DNA of 64,000 nt from Corynebacterium aurimucosum (GTDB taxonomy: Bacteria > Actinomycetota > Actinomycetes > Mycobacteriales > Mycobacteriaceae). Position 1 is the stretch's first letter. Each line of letters starts with the position of its first letter. Location: positions 2,604,001 to 2,668,000 of the forward strand of contig NZ_CP047048.1 of assembly GCF_030408555.1 (NCBI RefSeq), in the 5' to 3' direction. Positions 54,428-63,120 of this stretch are shown piece by piece. The translations under genes and the position numbers were made by a program. Under the pieces are notes generated by a model. That model searched no databases, was not told where the DNA came from, and saw only the letters and a program-made list of their open reading frames with translations.

Positions 54428-56316
54428 GTTCAGCATGTGGATGCGAACACGAACCCGCCACGGAGATCGAAGAGCTCGATCGGCCATGGTGGAAGGACCC
54501 CGAGCTACTGCTACCGATCTTCTCCGGCGTAGCCCTCATTACAGGACTGGCGCTGGACTGGTCCGACTTGGAGACGCCCGCAACGGTACTGTATTGGCTT
54601 GGCCTGCTGTTAGGCGCTTACACGTTCGCACCTGGAGCGATCCGGAACCTTGTCACGAAGCGCAAGCTCGGCATTGGTTTGCTTATGACGATCAGCGCGG
54701 TCGGCGCGGTGATCCTTGGTTTCGTCGGAGAGGCCGCGGCGCTGGCGTTCCTGTACTCGATCGCCGAGGCGCTGGAAGACAAGGCGATGGACCGGGCCCA
54801 AGGCGGACTGCGGGCACTATTGAAGCTGGTACCGCAAACCGCGACCGTGCTGCGCGACGGTACGACGGCCGAGATCACTGCGAAGGACCTTGAGGTTGGC
54901 GAGCTAATGGTCGTACGCCCCGGGGAGCGGATCGCCACGGACGGCATCATTCGGTCCGGACGCTCCAGCCTTGACACCTCAGCGATCACCGGAGAATCCA
55001 TTCCGGAGGAGGTTGCGCCCGGCGACGAGGTACCCGCGGGAGCGATCAACTCCGCCGGTGTGCTGGAGGTCGAGACGACCGCAGCTGGAACGGACAACTC
55101 GCTGACCACACTCGTCGACCTCGTCGAGCAGGCGCAGGCGGAGAAGGGTGACCGCGCCCGGATCGCCGACCGGATTGCCCGACCTCTCGTGCCCGGGGTG
55201 ATGATCCTGGCGGTGCTGGTCGGCGTGATCGGCTCGCTGTTGGGCGACCCCGAGACTTGGATCACCCGTGCGCTGGTGGTCCTGGTCGCAGCGTCGCCGT
55301 GCGCGCTGGCAATCTCCGTGCCGCTGACGGTCGTGGCCGCGATCGGCGCGGCCAGCCAGTTCGGAGTAGTCATCAAGTCCGGCGCGGCGTTCGAGCGACT
55401 CGGCGGCATCCGTCACCTAGCGGTAGACAAAACCGGAACCCTTACCCGCAACCAGCCCGAGGTTACCGGAGTGGTCCCGGCAGACGGATTCGATCGGGCG
55501 CAGGTGCTTTCCTTCGCGGCGGCGGTTGAGCAGCAATCGACGCACCCCCTCGCCGCGGCGATCGTGGCAACGGAGCCCGAAGCGCCCACCGCCTTGGATA
55601 TCAGCGAGGAAGCCGGTCAAGGCATCGGCGGCACCGTCGAAGGCCGACGGGTGCTGGTCGGCAGCCCCCGATGGATCGACGCCGGGCCACTGAAGGCGGA
55701 CGTTGAGCGCATGGAGTCCGAAGGCCAGACCTGCGTCCTAGTCACCGTCGATGACGCTCTCGCCGGGGCGATCGGGGTGCGCGACGAGTTGCGGCCCGAG
55801 GTGCCCGATGCCGTGCAGTCCCTGCACGACAACGACGTAGAAGTGAGCATGCTCACCGGCGATAACACTCGCACCGCCCGGGCGCTAGCTGAAATCGCCG
55901 GAATCGACGACGTGCGCGCCGAGCTGCGACCGGAGGACAAGGCAAGCATCGTCGCCGAACTCTCCTCCAAGACGCCGACGGCGATGATCGGCGACGGCAT
56001 CAACGACGCGCCGGCACTGGCGGGCGCAACGGTGGGCATTGCGATGGGAGCAACCGGCTCTGACGCCGCGATCGAGTCCGCTGACGTCGCCTTCACTGGC
56101 CACGACCTCCGGCTGATCCCGCAGGCGCTGCAGCACGCCCGCCGAGGCAGCAGGATCATCAACCAAAACATCGTGCTGTCTCTGGCCATCATCATCGTGT
56201 TGATGCCACTGGCGATCAGCGGTGTACTGGGCCTGGCCGCCGTCGTCTTGGTACACGAAGTCGCCGAAGTCATCGTGATCTTGAACGGCCTGCGGGCTGC
56301 ACGAGCGAAACGCTGA
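54424..56316 (+). CDS. ctpG: heavy-metal P1B-type efflux ATPase (CtpG/CadA-like)
   Basis: A 630-residue pump. The N-terminus is short, with CGCEH in place of a full metal-binding domain. Membrane segments flank the actuator TGES near 198, the metal-site motif SPC (Cys near 294), phosphorylation loop DKTGT near 334, STHPLAAAI in the nucleotide domain and GDGINDAP near 522. SPC instead of CPC is typical of the P1B-4 subgroup (Co, Zn, Cd). Pairing with cmtR is also known in M. tuberculosis (ctpG). The likely role is export of Cd/Pb/Zn-type ions. Confidence 0.9.
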   Translation: MSSACGCEHEPATEIEELDRPWWKDPELLLPIFSGVALITGLALDWSDLETPATVLYWLGLLLGAYTFAPGAIRNLVTKRKLGIGLLMTISAVGAVILGFVGEAAALAFLYSIAEALEDKAMDRAQGGLRALLKLVPQTATVLRDGTTAEITAKDLEVGELMVVRPGERIATDGIIRSGRSSLDTSAITGESIPEEVAPGDEVPAGAINSAGVLEVETTAAGTDNSLTTLVDLVEQAQAEKGDRARIADRIARPLVPGVMILAVLVGVIGSLLGDPETWITRALVVLVAASPCALAISVPLTVVAAIGAASQFGVVIKSGAAFERLGGIRHLAVDKTGTLTRNQPEVTGVVPADGFDRAQVLSFAAAVEQQSTHPLAAAIVATEPEAPTALDISEEAGQGIGGTVEGRRVLVGSPRWIDAGPLKADVERMESEGQTCVLVTVDDALAGAIGVRDELRPEVPDAVQSLHDNDVEVSMLTGDNTRTARALAEIAGIDDVRAELRPEDKASIVAELSSKTPTAMIGDGINDAPALAGATVGIAMGATGSDAAIESADVAFTGHDLRLIPQALQHARRGSRIINQNIVLSLAIIIVLMPLAISGVLGLAAVVLVHEVAEVIVILNGLRAARAKR

Positions 56317-56372
56317 GGCTGTGACCGGCAAGTCTTATAAGGGTTAAACCAAGCGCCGAGCGCACACACGTT

Positions 56373-56408
56373 GGACCAGGCGAGTCATTCGAGTTCACCA
56401 CCTGGTCC
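56373..56408. terminator. hairpin after the metal-efflux operon
   Basis: GGACCAGG (56373-56380) and CCTGGTCC (56401-56408) form a perfect 8-bp stem with a 20-nt loop, followed by only TTCTC. It lies 57 bp past ctpG and 61 bp before the convergent zeta gene. A second short inverted repeat, GGAACT/AGTTCC, lies at about 56430-56457. Confidence 0.5.
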
Positions 56409-56468
56409 TTCTCGGTGCGTGCAGGCACGGGAACTGTGGGTGAACCTAATAGTTCCACGGGCACAGCC

Positions 56469-57251
56469 TTAAAGTTTGCGGATACGCTCTGCATCAGCCA
56501 CGAGGTTCTGCGTAAGCTTCTCCGCTTCAAGGCCAGCCATGTCACAGCTGTCGAAGCGGGCCAGCCAGTCAGCACGAATAGCGGGGGAGTCGAACCAGGT
56601 TGCGCGCTCAGCCTCAATAACCTCGATGCCGCTCAAAGTGCGGCCATCGCGGCTGCGGATCTCGAGGTCGTCGACAAGCGGGGCAATCGCTTGAAGCCCT
56701 GGGACGATGGCTTTAAAGCCCGACGTGTGGGAAACTTCATTTGTCCAGCGCGGATAGCGACTCACGCGCTGCGCCTCCAGGTAACGCTGGACGACACCCA
56801 GCCTGGAGACCTCCTGCGCCACCGCCAAGCCCACGATCCTCACGCGGAAACCCGCGGAGCGAAACTTGGCTATCTCACCCGCGATGAATTCCGAGTTAGA
56901 CAGCGTGTTCTCAATGATGAGCGAATGCCCATGCTGGCGGCCATATTCAATGAGCGAGGACATCCAATAGGGCACCGGCCCATTGGTGAGCACGTCCATG
57001 CGCAGGGGGTCGCGCTCCATGATCTCGTCGAGGGCTGGGTGATACTTTCGTAGTTCATCCGAATCTAGAATGACGTGATCACCCGTGAGCATTTCAATCA
57101 CCGAAGACTTTCCCGATGCTGGTTGTCCTGCTACATAGATGACCTCAGGCTCAGCGGATGGCTGACGAAAAAGATAAGCAATACGCCGCTCAAGGACGCG
57201 GCGTTTAAAAGCATCATCTACCGGAAAATCCGCGGCCTTCAGCACTGTCAC
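56469..57251 (-). CDS. zeta-type toxin (AAA kinase)
   Basis: A 260-residue protein with P-loop GQPASGKSS at 42-50, then LDSDELRKYHPALDEIM and SLIIENTLSN, matching the zeta/PezT family, which phosphorylates UDP-N-acetylglucosamine and blocks wall synthesis. The length is close to short zeta toxins. The ATG overlaps the stop of the small upstream gene (ATGA at 57248-57251), the usual antitoxin-toxin order. All visible catalytic elements are intact, unlike the other toxin-like genes here. Confidence 0.85.
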   Translation of the reverse strand: MTVLKAADFPVDDAFKRRVLERRIAYLFRQPSAEPEVIYVAGQPASGKSSVIEMLTGDHVILDSDELRKYHPALDEIMERDPLRMDVLTNGPVPYWMSSLIEYGRQHGHSLIIENTLSNSEFIAGEIAKFRSAGFRVRIVGLAVAQEVSRLGVVQRYLEAQRVSRYPRWTNEVSHTSGFKAIVPGLQAIAPLVDDLEIRSRDGRTLSGIEVIEAERATWFDSPAIRADWLARFDSCDMAGLEAEKLTQNLVADAERIRKL

Positions 57252-57511
57252 GCCACCTTTGCCCGGGTTTCAAGTTCATCGAGCAAGCGAGCAAAGAACT
57301 CCGCTGCCGCACGGATTTCATCAAGGTCGGTGTTATCAACACCGCTCACAGTGCGCTGGACAAAATCTTCTTGTGCAGTCCAATATTCAATCTCCAGCTC
57401 ACTGTCGGTCGCAAGCTGTTGGCGGAAATAGGCGGCTTTCAGCGAGGACGCAACCTCCTTCATGGCGTCGAAGGCTGCGTACTCGGTCTCCGGGACTTTG
57501 GCGGTGCTCAT
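57248..57511 (-). CDS. small antitoxin-like partner of the zeta toxin
   Basis: An 87-residue, acidic, mostly helical protein (EYAAFDAMKEVASSLKAAYF, then a C-terminal helix RAAAEFFARLLDELETRAKV). Size, charge and four-base overlap with the toxin fit an epsilon-like antitoxin, although the sequence is not one I recognise. TATTCT (57519-57524, minus strand) lies 7 nt before the ATG, a leaderless promoter. A 7-bp hairpin, TGGCGCT/AGCGCCA at 57511-57533, spans the same site. Confidence 0.75.
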   Translation of the reverse strand: MSTAKVPETEYAAFDAMKEVASSLKAAYFRQQLATDSELEIEYWTAQEDFVQRTVSGVDNTDLDEIRAAAEFFARLLDELETRAKVA

Positions 57512-57541
57512 GGCGCTAAGAATAGCAGCGCCATGCAGGAG

Positions 57542-58951
57542 CTAGCCGTTGATGATCTGCGGGTAGGCCAGGCCTTTGAGGCCCTCGGTGCCGAACTCCA
57601 CGCCGTAGCCGGAGGACTTGATGCCACCGAAAGGCACGCGCGGATCCACAGCACCGTGACTGTTGATCCAGGTGGTGCCAGCCTCCAGCTGTGCGGCAAC
57701 CTCCAGTGCACGCTCGCGGTTGGAGGACCACACGGAAGAGCCCAGACCCACGTCGAGCTTGTTGGCCTGCTCAATGGCCCAATCGAGGTCCGTGTACTTC
57801 ACAATCGGCAGCGCAGGACCGAACTGCTCCTCGACGACCAGCGGGTTATCCGGGTCGATGTCCGCCACCAGGGTGGTGGGGTAGAAGTAGCCCGGCGCGT
57901 CGTAGTCCGGGTCACCACCCAGCAGTACGCGGGCGCCGGAATCCTTGGCGGCGTTGACGAGCTTGTCCACGATGTCGAACTGCTGCTTATTCTGCAGCGG
58001 GCCGAGCACGTTCTCTTCCTCGAGGCCCACGCCCATCGGGGAGGCCTTGGCTACCTCGACGAGGGCTTCGCAGACGGCGTCGTACAGCGACTCCGGCACA
58101 TACACGCGCTTCATCGCCGCACAGGTCTGGCCGGTGTTGATGAACGCGCCCCAGAAGAGGTCGCCGGCGATCTCCTTCGGGTCAGCGTCATCCAGCACGA
58201 TACCGGCGTCATTGCCGCCGAGCTCCAGCGTGAGGCGGGTGAGGTTATCGGCGCTGGCCTCCACGATCTTCTTGCCGGTGGCGGTGGAACCGGTGAACAT
58301 GATCTTATCGACGCCCTCGTGGGTGGTCAGCGCCGCGCCAACCTCACCGGCACCGCTGACGACCTGGAGAACACCCTCCGGCAGCACGGAGTTCACGACC
58401 TTAAGCAGGCCCAGTACGGACAGCGGGGTGTACTCGGAGGGCTTGACGACGACCGCGTTGCCCATACGCAGCGCCGGCGCAATCTGCCAGATGGTGATCA
58501 TCATCGGCCAGTTCCACGGGCCGATGGCGCCGACGACGCCGAGCGGGCGGTAGTTGACGGTGGCGGTGATGTCATCATCGACGGCCGTGTAGTTCGGGTG
58601 CTCGAAGGAGGCGGTGGCATTCAACCAGCCGGAGCAGGCACCGACCTCGAAGCGGGCGTTCGGGCCGTTGAGCGGCTTGCCCTGCTCACGGGAGAGAAGC
58701 TCAACGAGTGCCTCTGCATTGGCGTCGATGGCGGCGGCTGCCTTGGTGAGCAGCTCGCAACGCTCTTCGTCGCTGAGCTTGGCAAAGTCCTTCTGCGCTG
58801 CGCGTGCGTTCTCAACTGCAGCGTTGAGGTCCTCAACGGGGTTCTCTGGGGCGCGGCCAACGACCTCTCCGGTAGCTGGGTTGAGGATGTCGCGTCCGTT
58901 CTCGTCCGTGATGGCGTTGAGCAGATCAGCGTAGGTGGCGAACTGAGTCAT
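57542..58951 (-). CDS. NAD(P)-dependent aldehyde dehydrogenase
   Basis: A 469-residue enzyme with the fold of aldehyde dehydrogenases: WNWPMMITIWQIAPAL, the cofactor loop FTGSTATGKKI, general-base Glu in LELGGNDAG near 248 and catalytic Cys in NTGQTCAAMKR near 283. ATG 58949-58951 follows AGGAG by 6 nt. Its start faces the AraC-type regulator, the likely controller, and the cluster beyond contains an amine oxidase, so the natural substrate may be an aminoaldehyde or arylacetaldehyde. Specificity is inference. Confidence 0.88.
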   Translation of the reverse strand: MTQFATYADLLNAITDENGRDILNPATGEVVGRAPENPVEDLNAAVENARAAQKDFAKLSDEERCELLTKAAAAIDANAEALVELLSREQGKPLNGPNARFEVGACSGWLNATASFEHPNYTAVDDDITATVNYRPLGVVGAIGPWNWPMMITIWQIAPALRMGNAVVVKPSEYTPLSVLGLLKVVNSVLPEGVLQVVSGAGEVGAALTTHEGVDKIMFTGSTATGKKIVEASADNLTRLTLELGGNDAGIVLDDADPKEIAGDLFWGAFINTGQTCAAMKRVYVPESLYDAVCEALVEVAKASPMGVGLEEENVLGPLQNKQQFDIVDKLVNAAKDSGARVLLGGDPDYDAPGYFYPTTLVADIDPDNPLVVEEQFGPALPIVKYTDLDWAIEQANKLDVGLGSSVWSSNRERALEVAAQLEAGTTWINSHGAVDPRVPFGGIKSSGYGVEFGTEGLKGLAYPQIING

Positions 58952-59102
58952 GAGATCTCCTTGTGAAGCAGTCGAGGGCCCCGCGAACAAAGCCCAAAGA
59001 AACTTTTGCCTAAGATGTTACCTGCACCACATCTGTAGGCTTGACTCTGAGTGCACACAATTTGTCCAAAAATGTGCCAGCTCTCACGATATGATTCCAA
59101 TT

Positions 59103-60023
59103 ATGTCTGCTTCCGCCGTTGAGCAATTCGATATCGCGTCATGGCGCACCGCGTCATCCGAGTCTTTTGGCCAACTCGACGTGGACACCGAGGACCCCGC
59201 TTCCTTTCACGCCACACTGCGTTCAACGAAGGTGGGGGATATATCCCTCTTCGATATGTGCACCTCCCCGCACACCGTGAATCGCTCCAAGATAGCCACT
59301 AACGAGGCCCCGTTTTGCAAGCTCAGCCTGCAGATCACCGGCTCCTCAACCATGAGCCAGGACGGGCGAACCTGCGAGCTCCGCCCAGGGGACCTAGCGC
59401 TATACGTCACCCAGCGCCCCTACACCTTGCGCTATCCGGAGGAGCAGAACACCCTCATTGTTCACTTCCCGCAGAGCTTCCTCGACATTTCACCCGCACA
59501 GATCCAGCGCCTGACTGCGAACCCCATCTCGCGCTCACATGGCCTCGGCGCGGTGGCCGTGCCTCTCTTTGAACAACTAGCTAAGAACCTCGACTTGCTC
59601 AAAGGCCCGCACGCCACGGCACTGGTCCGCTCGGCGCTGACCATGCTGGTATCAGTCCTGGCTTCCGACGTGGCCGAGGAACCTTCTGCGGGCACGCTCC
59701 TGTTCAACCAGGCCACCGCCTACATCGAGAAGCACCTGGGCGACCCGGACCTAGGCCCCAGCACCATCGCCCAAGCACTCTTCGTGTCGGTGCGCCACCT
59801 CCACGCCAAGTTCTCCGAACAGGGCCTCTCCGTCGGCAGCTACATCAGAACGCGACGCCTAGAACACATCCGCAGGGAGCTCGTGGACCCGCGGCACTCC
59901 GAGGAATCAATCAGCCACATCAGCGCCCGCTATGGCCTGTACGATCCCTCGCACCTCTCGCGCATCTTCAAGGCGGAGTACCACAAGTCACCGAGTGCGT
60001 ACCGTGCGGAAGCTAGCGGTTAG
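59103..60023 (+). CDS. AraC-family regulator of the amine cluster
   Basis: A 306-residue protein with a cupin-like N-terminal ligand domain of the AraC_binding_2 type (about 40-180; ELRPGDLALYVTQRPYTLRY) and the C-terminal two-HTH domain (about 205-300; STIAQALFVSVRHLHAKFSE, then ISHISARYGLYDPSHLSRIF). TATGAT (59090-59095) ends 7 nt before the ATG, so it is leaderless. It is divergent from the aldehyde dehydrogenase and convergent with the amine oxidase, overlapping its end by 4 bp. Confidence 0.85.
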   Translation: MSASAVEQFDIASWRTASSESFGQLDVDTEDPASFHATLRSTKVGDISLFDMCTSPHTVNRSKIATNEAPFCKLSLQITGSSTMSQDGRTCELRPGDLALYVTQRPYTLRYPEEQNTLIVHFPQSFLDISPAQIQRLTANPISRSHGLGAVAVPLFEQLAKNLDLLKGPHATALVRSALTMLVSVLASDVAEEPSAGTLLFNQATAYIEKHLGDPDLGPSTIAQALFVSVRHLHAKFSEQGLSVGSYIRTRRLEHIRRELVDPRHSEESISHISARYGLYDPSHLSRIFKAEYHKSPSAYRAEASG

Positions 60024-61351
60024 TCACGCAGCTTGTTGATGACCTCGCGAGCAGTGGAAATTCCGGTTTCAATGGCTCCATCGACAACCACTCCACGCCA
60101 GCCGGAGGCCCAGTCGGCCCCCGCGAAGTGCAACGAGGAAGTGGAGCTACGGAAATGGTGCCATCCCTCGGTGAACTGGCCCCGACGCAGCGTGGCCCAG
60201 GCCTGGCCGGAGTACTCGTCAGCAACCCAGTCATGTCCGGTAACGCCAACAACTTCGAGGTCTGGACGCCACTGATCGACAACCTTTTGCGCATCCTCAA
60301 TGCTCTCTAAGTCAATCTTCTCGTGATCGGAGCCGAAGGCGACACAAATGGTCGTGTCGTCATCTTCGAAGTACTCCGAACGCAGCACAGACACAACGGC
60401 CGGCTGAGGCGCGTAGCCGAAAATATTGTGGTGCCCCTTGATCTTGATCCACGCCTTGAAACCAGTTGAGTTCCACTTCTGCTCGACAGTCTTCTGCGCA
60501 CCCTCGGGCAGCCCTGGCGTAAACGTAATGTTCCCCAACGCACCGACCGGAACCGTGACAATCACCGCGTCTGCCGTTTCGGAAGTACCGTCCGCATATG
60601 TAACGGTGGCTGAATCTTCTCCATGCTCAATCGCCGTCACCGCAGTGTTTAAACGAATTTCTCCGGTCAGATCTTTTGCAATGTTGCCGTAGATACCCCG
60701 CATGCCATTGACGAGCTTGTATCGCAGCGTTTGCTCATCCACCAAGGAAAGACGATGATCGCACAAGGCTGCCCACTGCTTGGCCATCAAAGAGGAGCCC
60801 TGTTCTGGGTACCCGATGTACCCGGCCGACCAATACGCATTGCAGAGGTCCTTTTCTTCCTGGGTAAAGTCACCGTCCTCCAACGCATCGAGAACTCCAG
60901 CCTGATCTGCAGCTAGGAAAGCATCCTTTAACTCTTGGGATGCACCGAATTTTTCATCCAGCACAAGCAGCGGCTTGTGCGGTTCTGGGAAGAATTCGCG
61001 AGAATTCTCGAAGATCTTCTCCATTGGTCGTGCCAACTTGGCATCCATTTCTGCCTCCGTGCCAGACTTCAGCTCACCACCGGCATACCAGTAAGCAGTA
61101 TCCACAATGGGCGAAGCGATAATGTCCTGACCATAGCGAGTGATTTCAGACCAGACATGCGGCTGATGCCAATGCACCCAGGTTGCGCCAATCTCCAACG
61201 GACGTCCGAGCCTGTCGTCCGTCCATGCACGGCCGCCAATACGGTCACGCGCTTCCACGATGTGATAGTCAATTCCAGCGGTTTGCAACTCGCGCGCTGC
61301 CGTTAGGCCTGCGAATCCCGCACCGACAACGATTACATGCTTCTTTTCCAT
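60020..61351 (-). CDS. flavin-containing amine oxidase
   Basis: A 443-residue enzyme: FAD-binding VVGAGFAGLTAARELQTAG (8-26), ARDRIGGRAWT (about 34-44), GATWVHWHQPHVW, and the C-terminal flavin contact HFAGADWASGWRGVVVDGAI. This is the monoamine/putrescine oxidase group, which turns an amine into an aldehyde, ammonia and peroxide. Its stop overlaps the AraC gene, and the permease gene ends 18 bp before its start, so transport and oxidation are co-expressed. Putrescine, tyramine or a similar amine are all possible. Confidence 0.85.
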   Translation of the reverse strand: MEKKHVIVVGAGFAGLTAARELQTAGIDYHIVEARDRIGGRAWTDDRLGRPLEIGATWVHWHQPHVWSEITRYGQDIIASPIVDTAYWYAGGELKSGTEAEMDAKLARPMEKIFENSREFFPEPHKPLLVLDEKFGASQELKDAFLAADQAGVLDALEDGDFTQEEKDLCNAYWSAGYIGYPEQGSSLMAKQWAALCDHRLSLVDEQTLRYKLVNGMRGIYGNIAKDLTGEIRLNTAVTAIEHGEDSATVTYADGTSETADAVIVTVPVGALGNITFTPGLPEGAQKTVEQKWNSTGFKAWIKIKGHHNIFGYAPQPAVVSVLRSEYFEDDDTTICVAFGSDHEKIDLESIEDAQKVVDQWRPDLEVVGVTGHDWVADEYSGQAWATLRRGQFTEGWHHFRSSTSSLHFAGADWASGWRGVVVDGAIETGISTAREVINKLRD

Positions 61352-61369
61352 GATTGCCTTCCTTAAGTT

Positions 61370-62881
61370 TTAGATTTGGTCAAGATTGTCTTGAAGACCT
61401 GCGTAGATATGCGGCTTCTTATGTTTCAAGTACTCGCCCCAGATAAGGCCAAGGATTCCGGATGCGATGATGATCCCCGGCATTATCCACACGAGGGCAT
61501 CTGGGCCGGTGTCGCCGATCATGAGCGGGAAGTTCACCAGCACCAGTGCGAAGACAGCCATCAGCCCGCAGGCCGAGACGAGCGGTGCCATAACCCTTGT
61601 AAAGAGGCTGTAGCCTTTCTCTTCCTTGTTCAGCCAAACCATGATGGACACGCTGACCACCGCAAGCAGGAAGACCAAGCCAAATGCCGCCGCGTTAGTG
61701 AGCCACGTAAAGAGAGTAAGAACTGGGAACAGCTCGCCCATTTCACTCCCATTTCCAGCCACTGCGAAGCCAGCCACTACAACGATTGCAAGTGCAGTCT
61801 GTGTAAGAGACCCAGCTATAGGAGCGCCTTTAGCAGATGATGTCGCGAACTTCTTAGGAAGAACGCGTGAGCGCCCTAGGGAGAAAAAGTATCGCGCTGC
61901 GGCGTTATGGAACGCCACGAGAGCAGCAATAAGCGAGGTTACAAATAAGCAGTTCGCGATGTTTGCGGCGAATACCGAATAGTCGCCCAACCACACGAAG
62001 ACCAAATCCGGACCAAGCTCAGTTGCCTTGTCGATGATCACGGACGGCCCCACGCCCTGAGCGAACGCCCACGCAGAAAAGGCGTAGAAAAGAGCAATAG
62101 TTCCAACAGCGATATACGTGGCCTTCGGAACTGTCCGCTCCGGATCTCGCGCTTCTTCCGAGTAGATCGCACCGGACTCAAAGCCCATGAAGGCTGCAAT
62201 TCCGAAAGCGAGAAGCACGCCAATGCCGTTAGTGAAGAATTGGCCTGGACGCATCGTCTCCGCGGTGATTCCCTCGGGAGCAACGCCTAGCGCCAACGAA
62301 GAAACACCCGCAACGACGAGGAATTCAAGCGCTACCAAAACTCCCAAGACCTTGGCCGAGAAGTCGACGTTGCTGACTCCCATGACTGCTACCAAGACCC
62401 AGCCAACCAAAGCCGCCATCCACCACGAAATGCTCGTGCCGAACCAACCATTGATCAGATTGGCGAGGGAGAAACCGAAGATTCCGTACAGACCAACCTG
62501 CATCATGTTATAAGAAACCAGCGCTAGAATCGCAGCTGCGATTCCTTGACGGTTGCCCAGCCCCTCAGACACATAGGCATAGAAGGCTCCTGAGTTCTGA
62601 ATCTTCGAACTCATAATTCCGTACCCGACTGCAAAGAACACGAGGATGATCCCGAGCACTAAGTAGCTCCAAGGGACCCCCAATAATCCAGATACCGCAA
62701 AGTTTGTCGGTACTCCTCCCGCGAGCACAGTAAGGGGGGCGGACGCCGCAATAATCATAAAGACTAGCGACGTTGTCCCTAGGCGCCCGGCGCCCAGGCC
62801 GCCCTCTTGGTCGTTGGGAGCCCGGTGCCCGGGCTGTACGTTTCGAGCGGGTAGCACTGGTGACTGCGTCGATGTGTCCAC
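61370..62881 (-). CDS. APC-family amino acid/amine permease
   Basis: A 503-residue transporter with about 12 helices. LVFMIIAASAPLTVLAGGVP in helix 1 and GFESGAIYSEEARDPERTVP after helix 6 are APC-family signatures. The start is GTG 62879-62881 behind GGAGGAG 5 nt upstream. It is the first gene of a two-gene unit with the amine oxidase and is preceded by a long inverted repeat. It probably brings in the amine or amino acid used by the oxidase. Confidence 0.87.
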   Translation of the reverse strand: MDTSTQSPVLPARNVQPGHRAPNDQEGGLGAGRLGTTSLVFMIIAASAPLTVLAGGVPTNFAVSGLLGVPWSYLVLGIILVFFAVGYGIMSSKIQNSGAFYAYVSEGLGNRQGIAAAILALVSYNMMQVGLYGIFGFSLANLINGWFGTSISWWMAALVGWVLVAVMGVSNVDFSAKVLGVLVALEFLVVAGVSSLALGVAPEGITAETMRPGQFFTNGIGVLLAFGIAAFMGFESGAIYSEEARDPERTVPKATYIAVGTIALFYAFSAWAFAQGVGPSVIIDKATELGPDLVFVWLGDYSVFAANIANCLFVTSLIAALVAFHNAAARYFFSLGRSRVLPKKFATSSAKGAPIAGSLTQTALAIVVVAGFAVAGNGSEMGELFPVLTLFTWLTNAAAFGLVFLLAVVSVSIMVWLNKEEKGYSLFTRVMAPLVSACGLMAVFALVLVNFPLMIGDTGPDALVWIMPGIIIASGILGLIWGEYLKHKKPHIYAGLQDNLDQI

Positions 62882-62893
62882 GCCAACTCCTCC

Positions 62894-62959
62894 TTACTAA
62901 CTATGTCGGCCCGAGATGTCTTGGAGCGAGCCCAACGCATCTCGGTGTGTAGTTAGTAA
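62894..62959 (-). promoter_or_regulatory. two-step inverted repeat in the permease leader
   Basis: Outer arms TTACTAACTA (62894-62903) and TAGTTAGTAA (62950-62959), and inner arms CCGAGATG (62911-62918) and CATCTCGG (62938-62945), are all perfect. On the minus strand the outer right arm runs straight into AGGAGGAG, the ribosome-binding site of the permease. If transcribed, the structure could hide or expose that site; as DNA it could bind the AraC regulator. Near 62994-63003 there is also CGTGATCACG. Confidence 0.65.
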
Positions 62960-63056
62960 TTGTGTCGCACCACACAGAGTGATTGTTGTTTGTGCGTGAT
63001 CACGATTTGTCTATGAGTGCTGTCACACCACATCAGAGCGAATACTATGCGCAAAA

Positions 63057-63098
63057 AATAATGCTGGCACCTCCCTCAAAGGAGATGCCAGCATTATT
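63057..63098 (-). terminator. strong terminator of the gabD-like gene
   Basis: AATAATGCTGGCA (63057-63069) and TGCCAGCATTATT (63086-63098) pair perfectly over 13 bp, with inner CCTCC/GGAG(A). On the minus strand a run of six T follows. It lies 23 bp past the stop of the gabD-like gene. Confidence 0.92.
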
Positions 63099-63120
63099 AG
63101 CAGCGAATTTAATGCACTAG

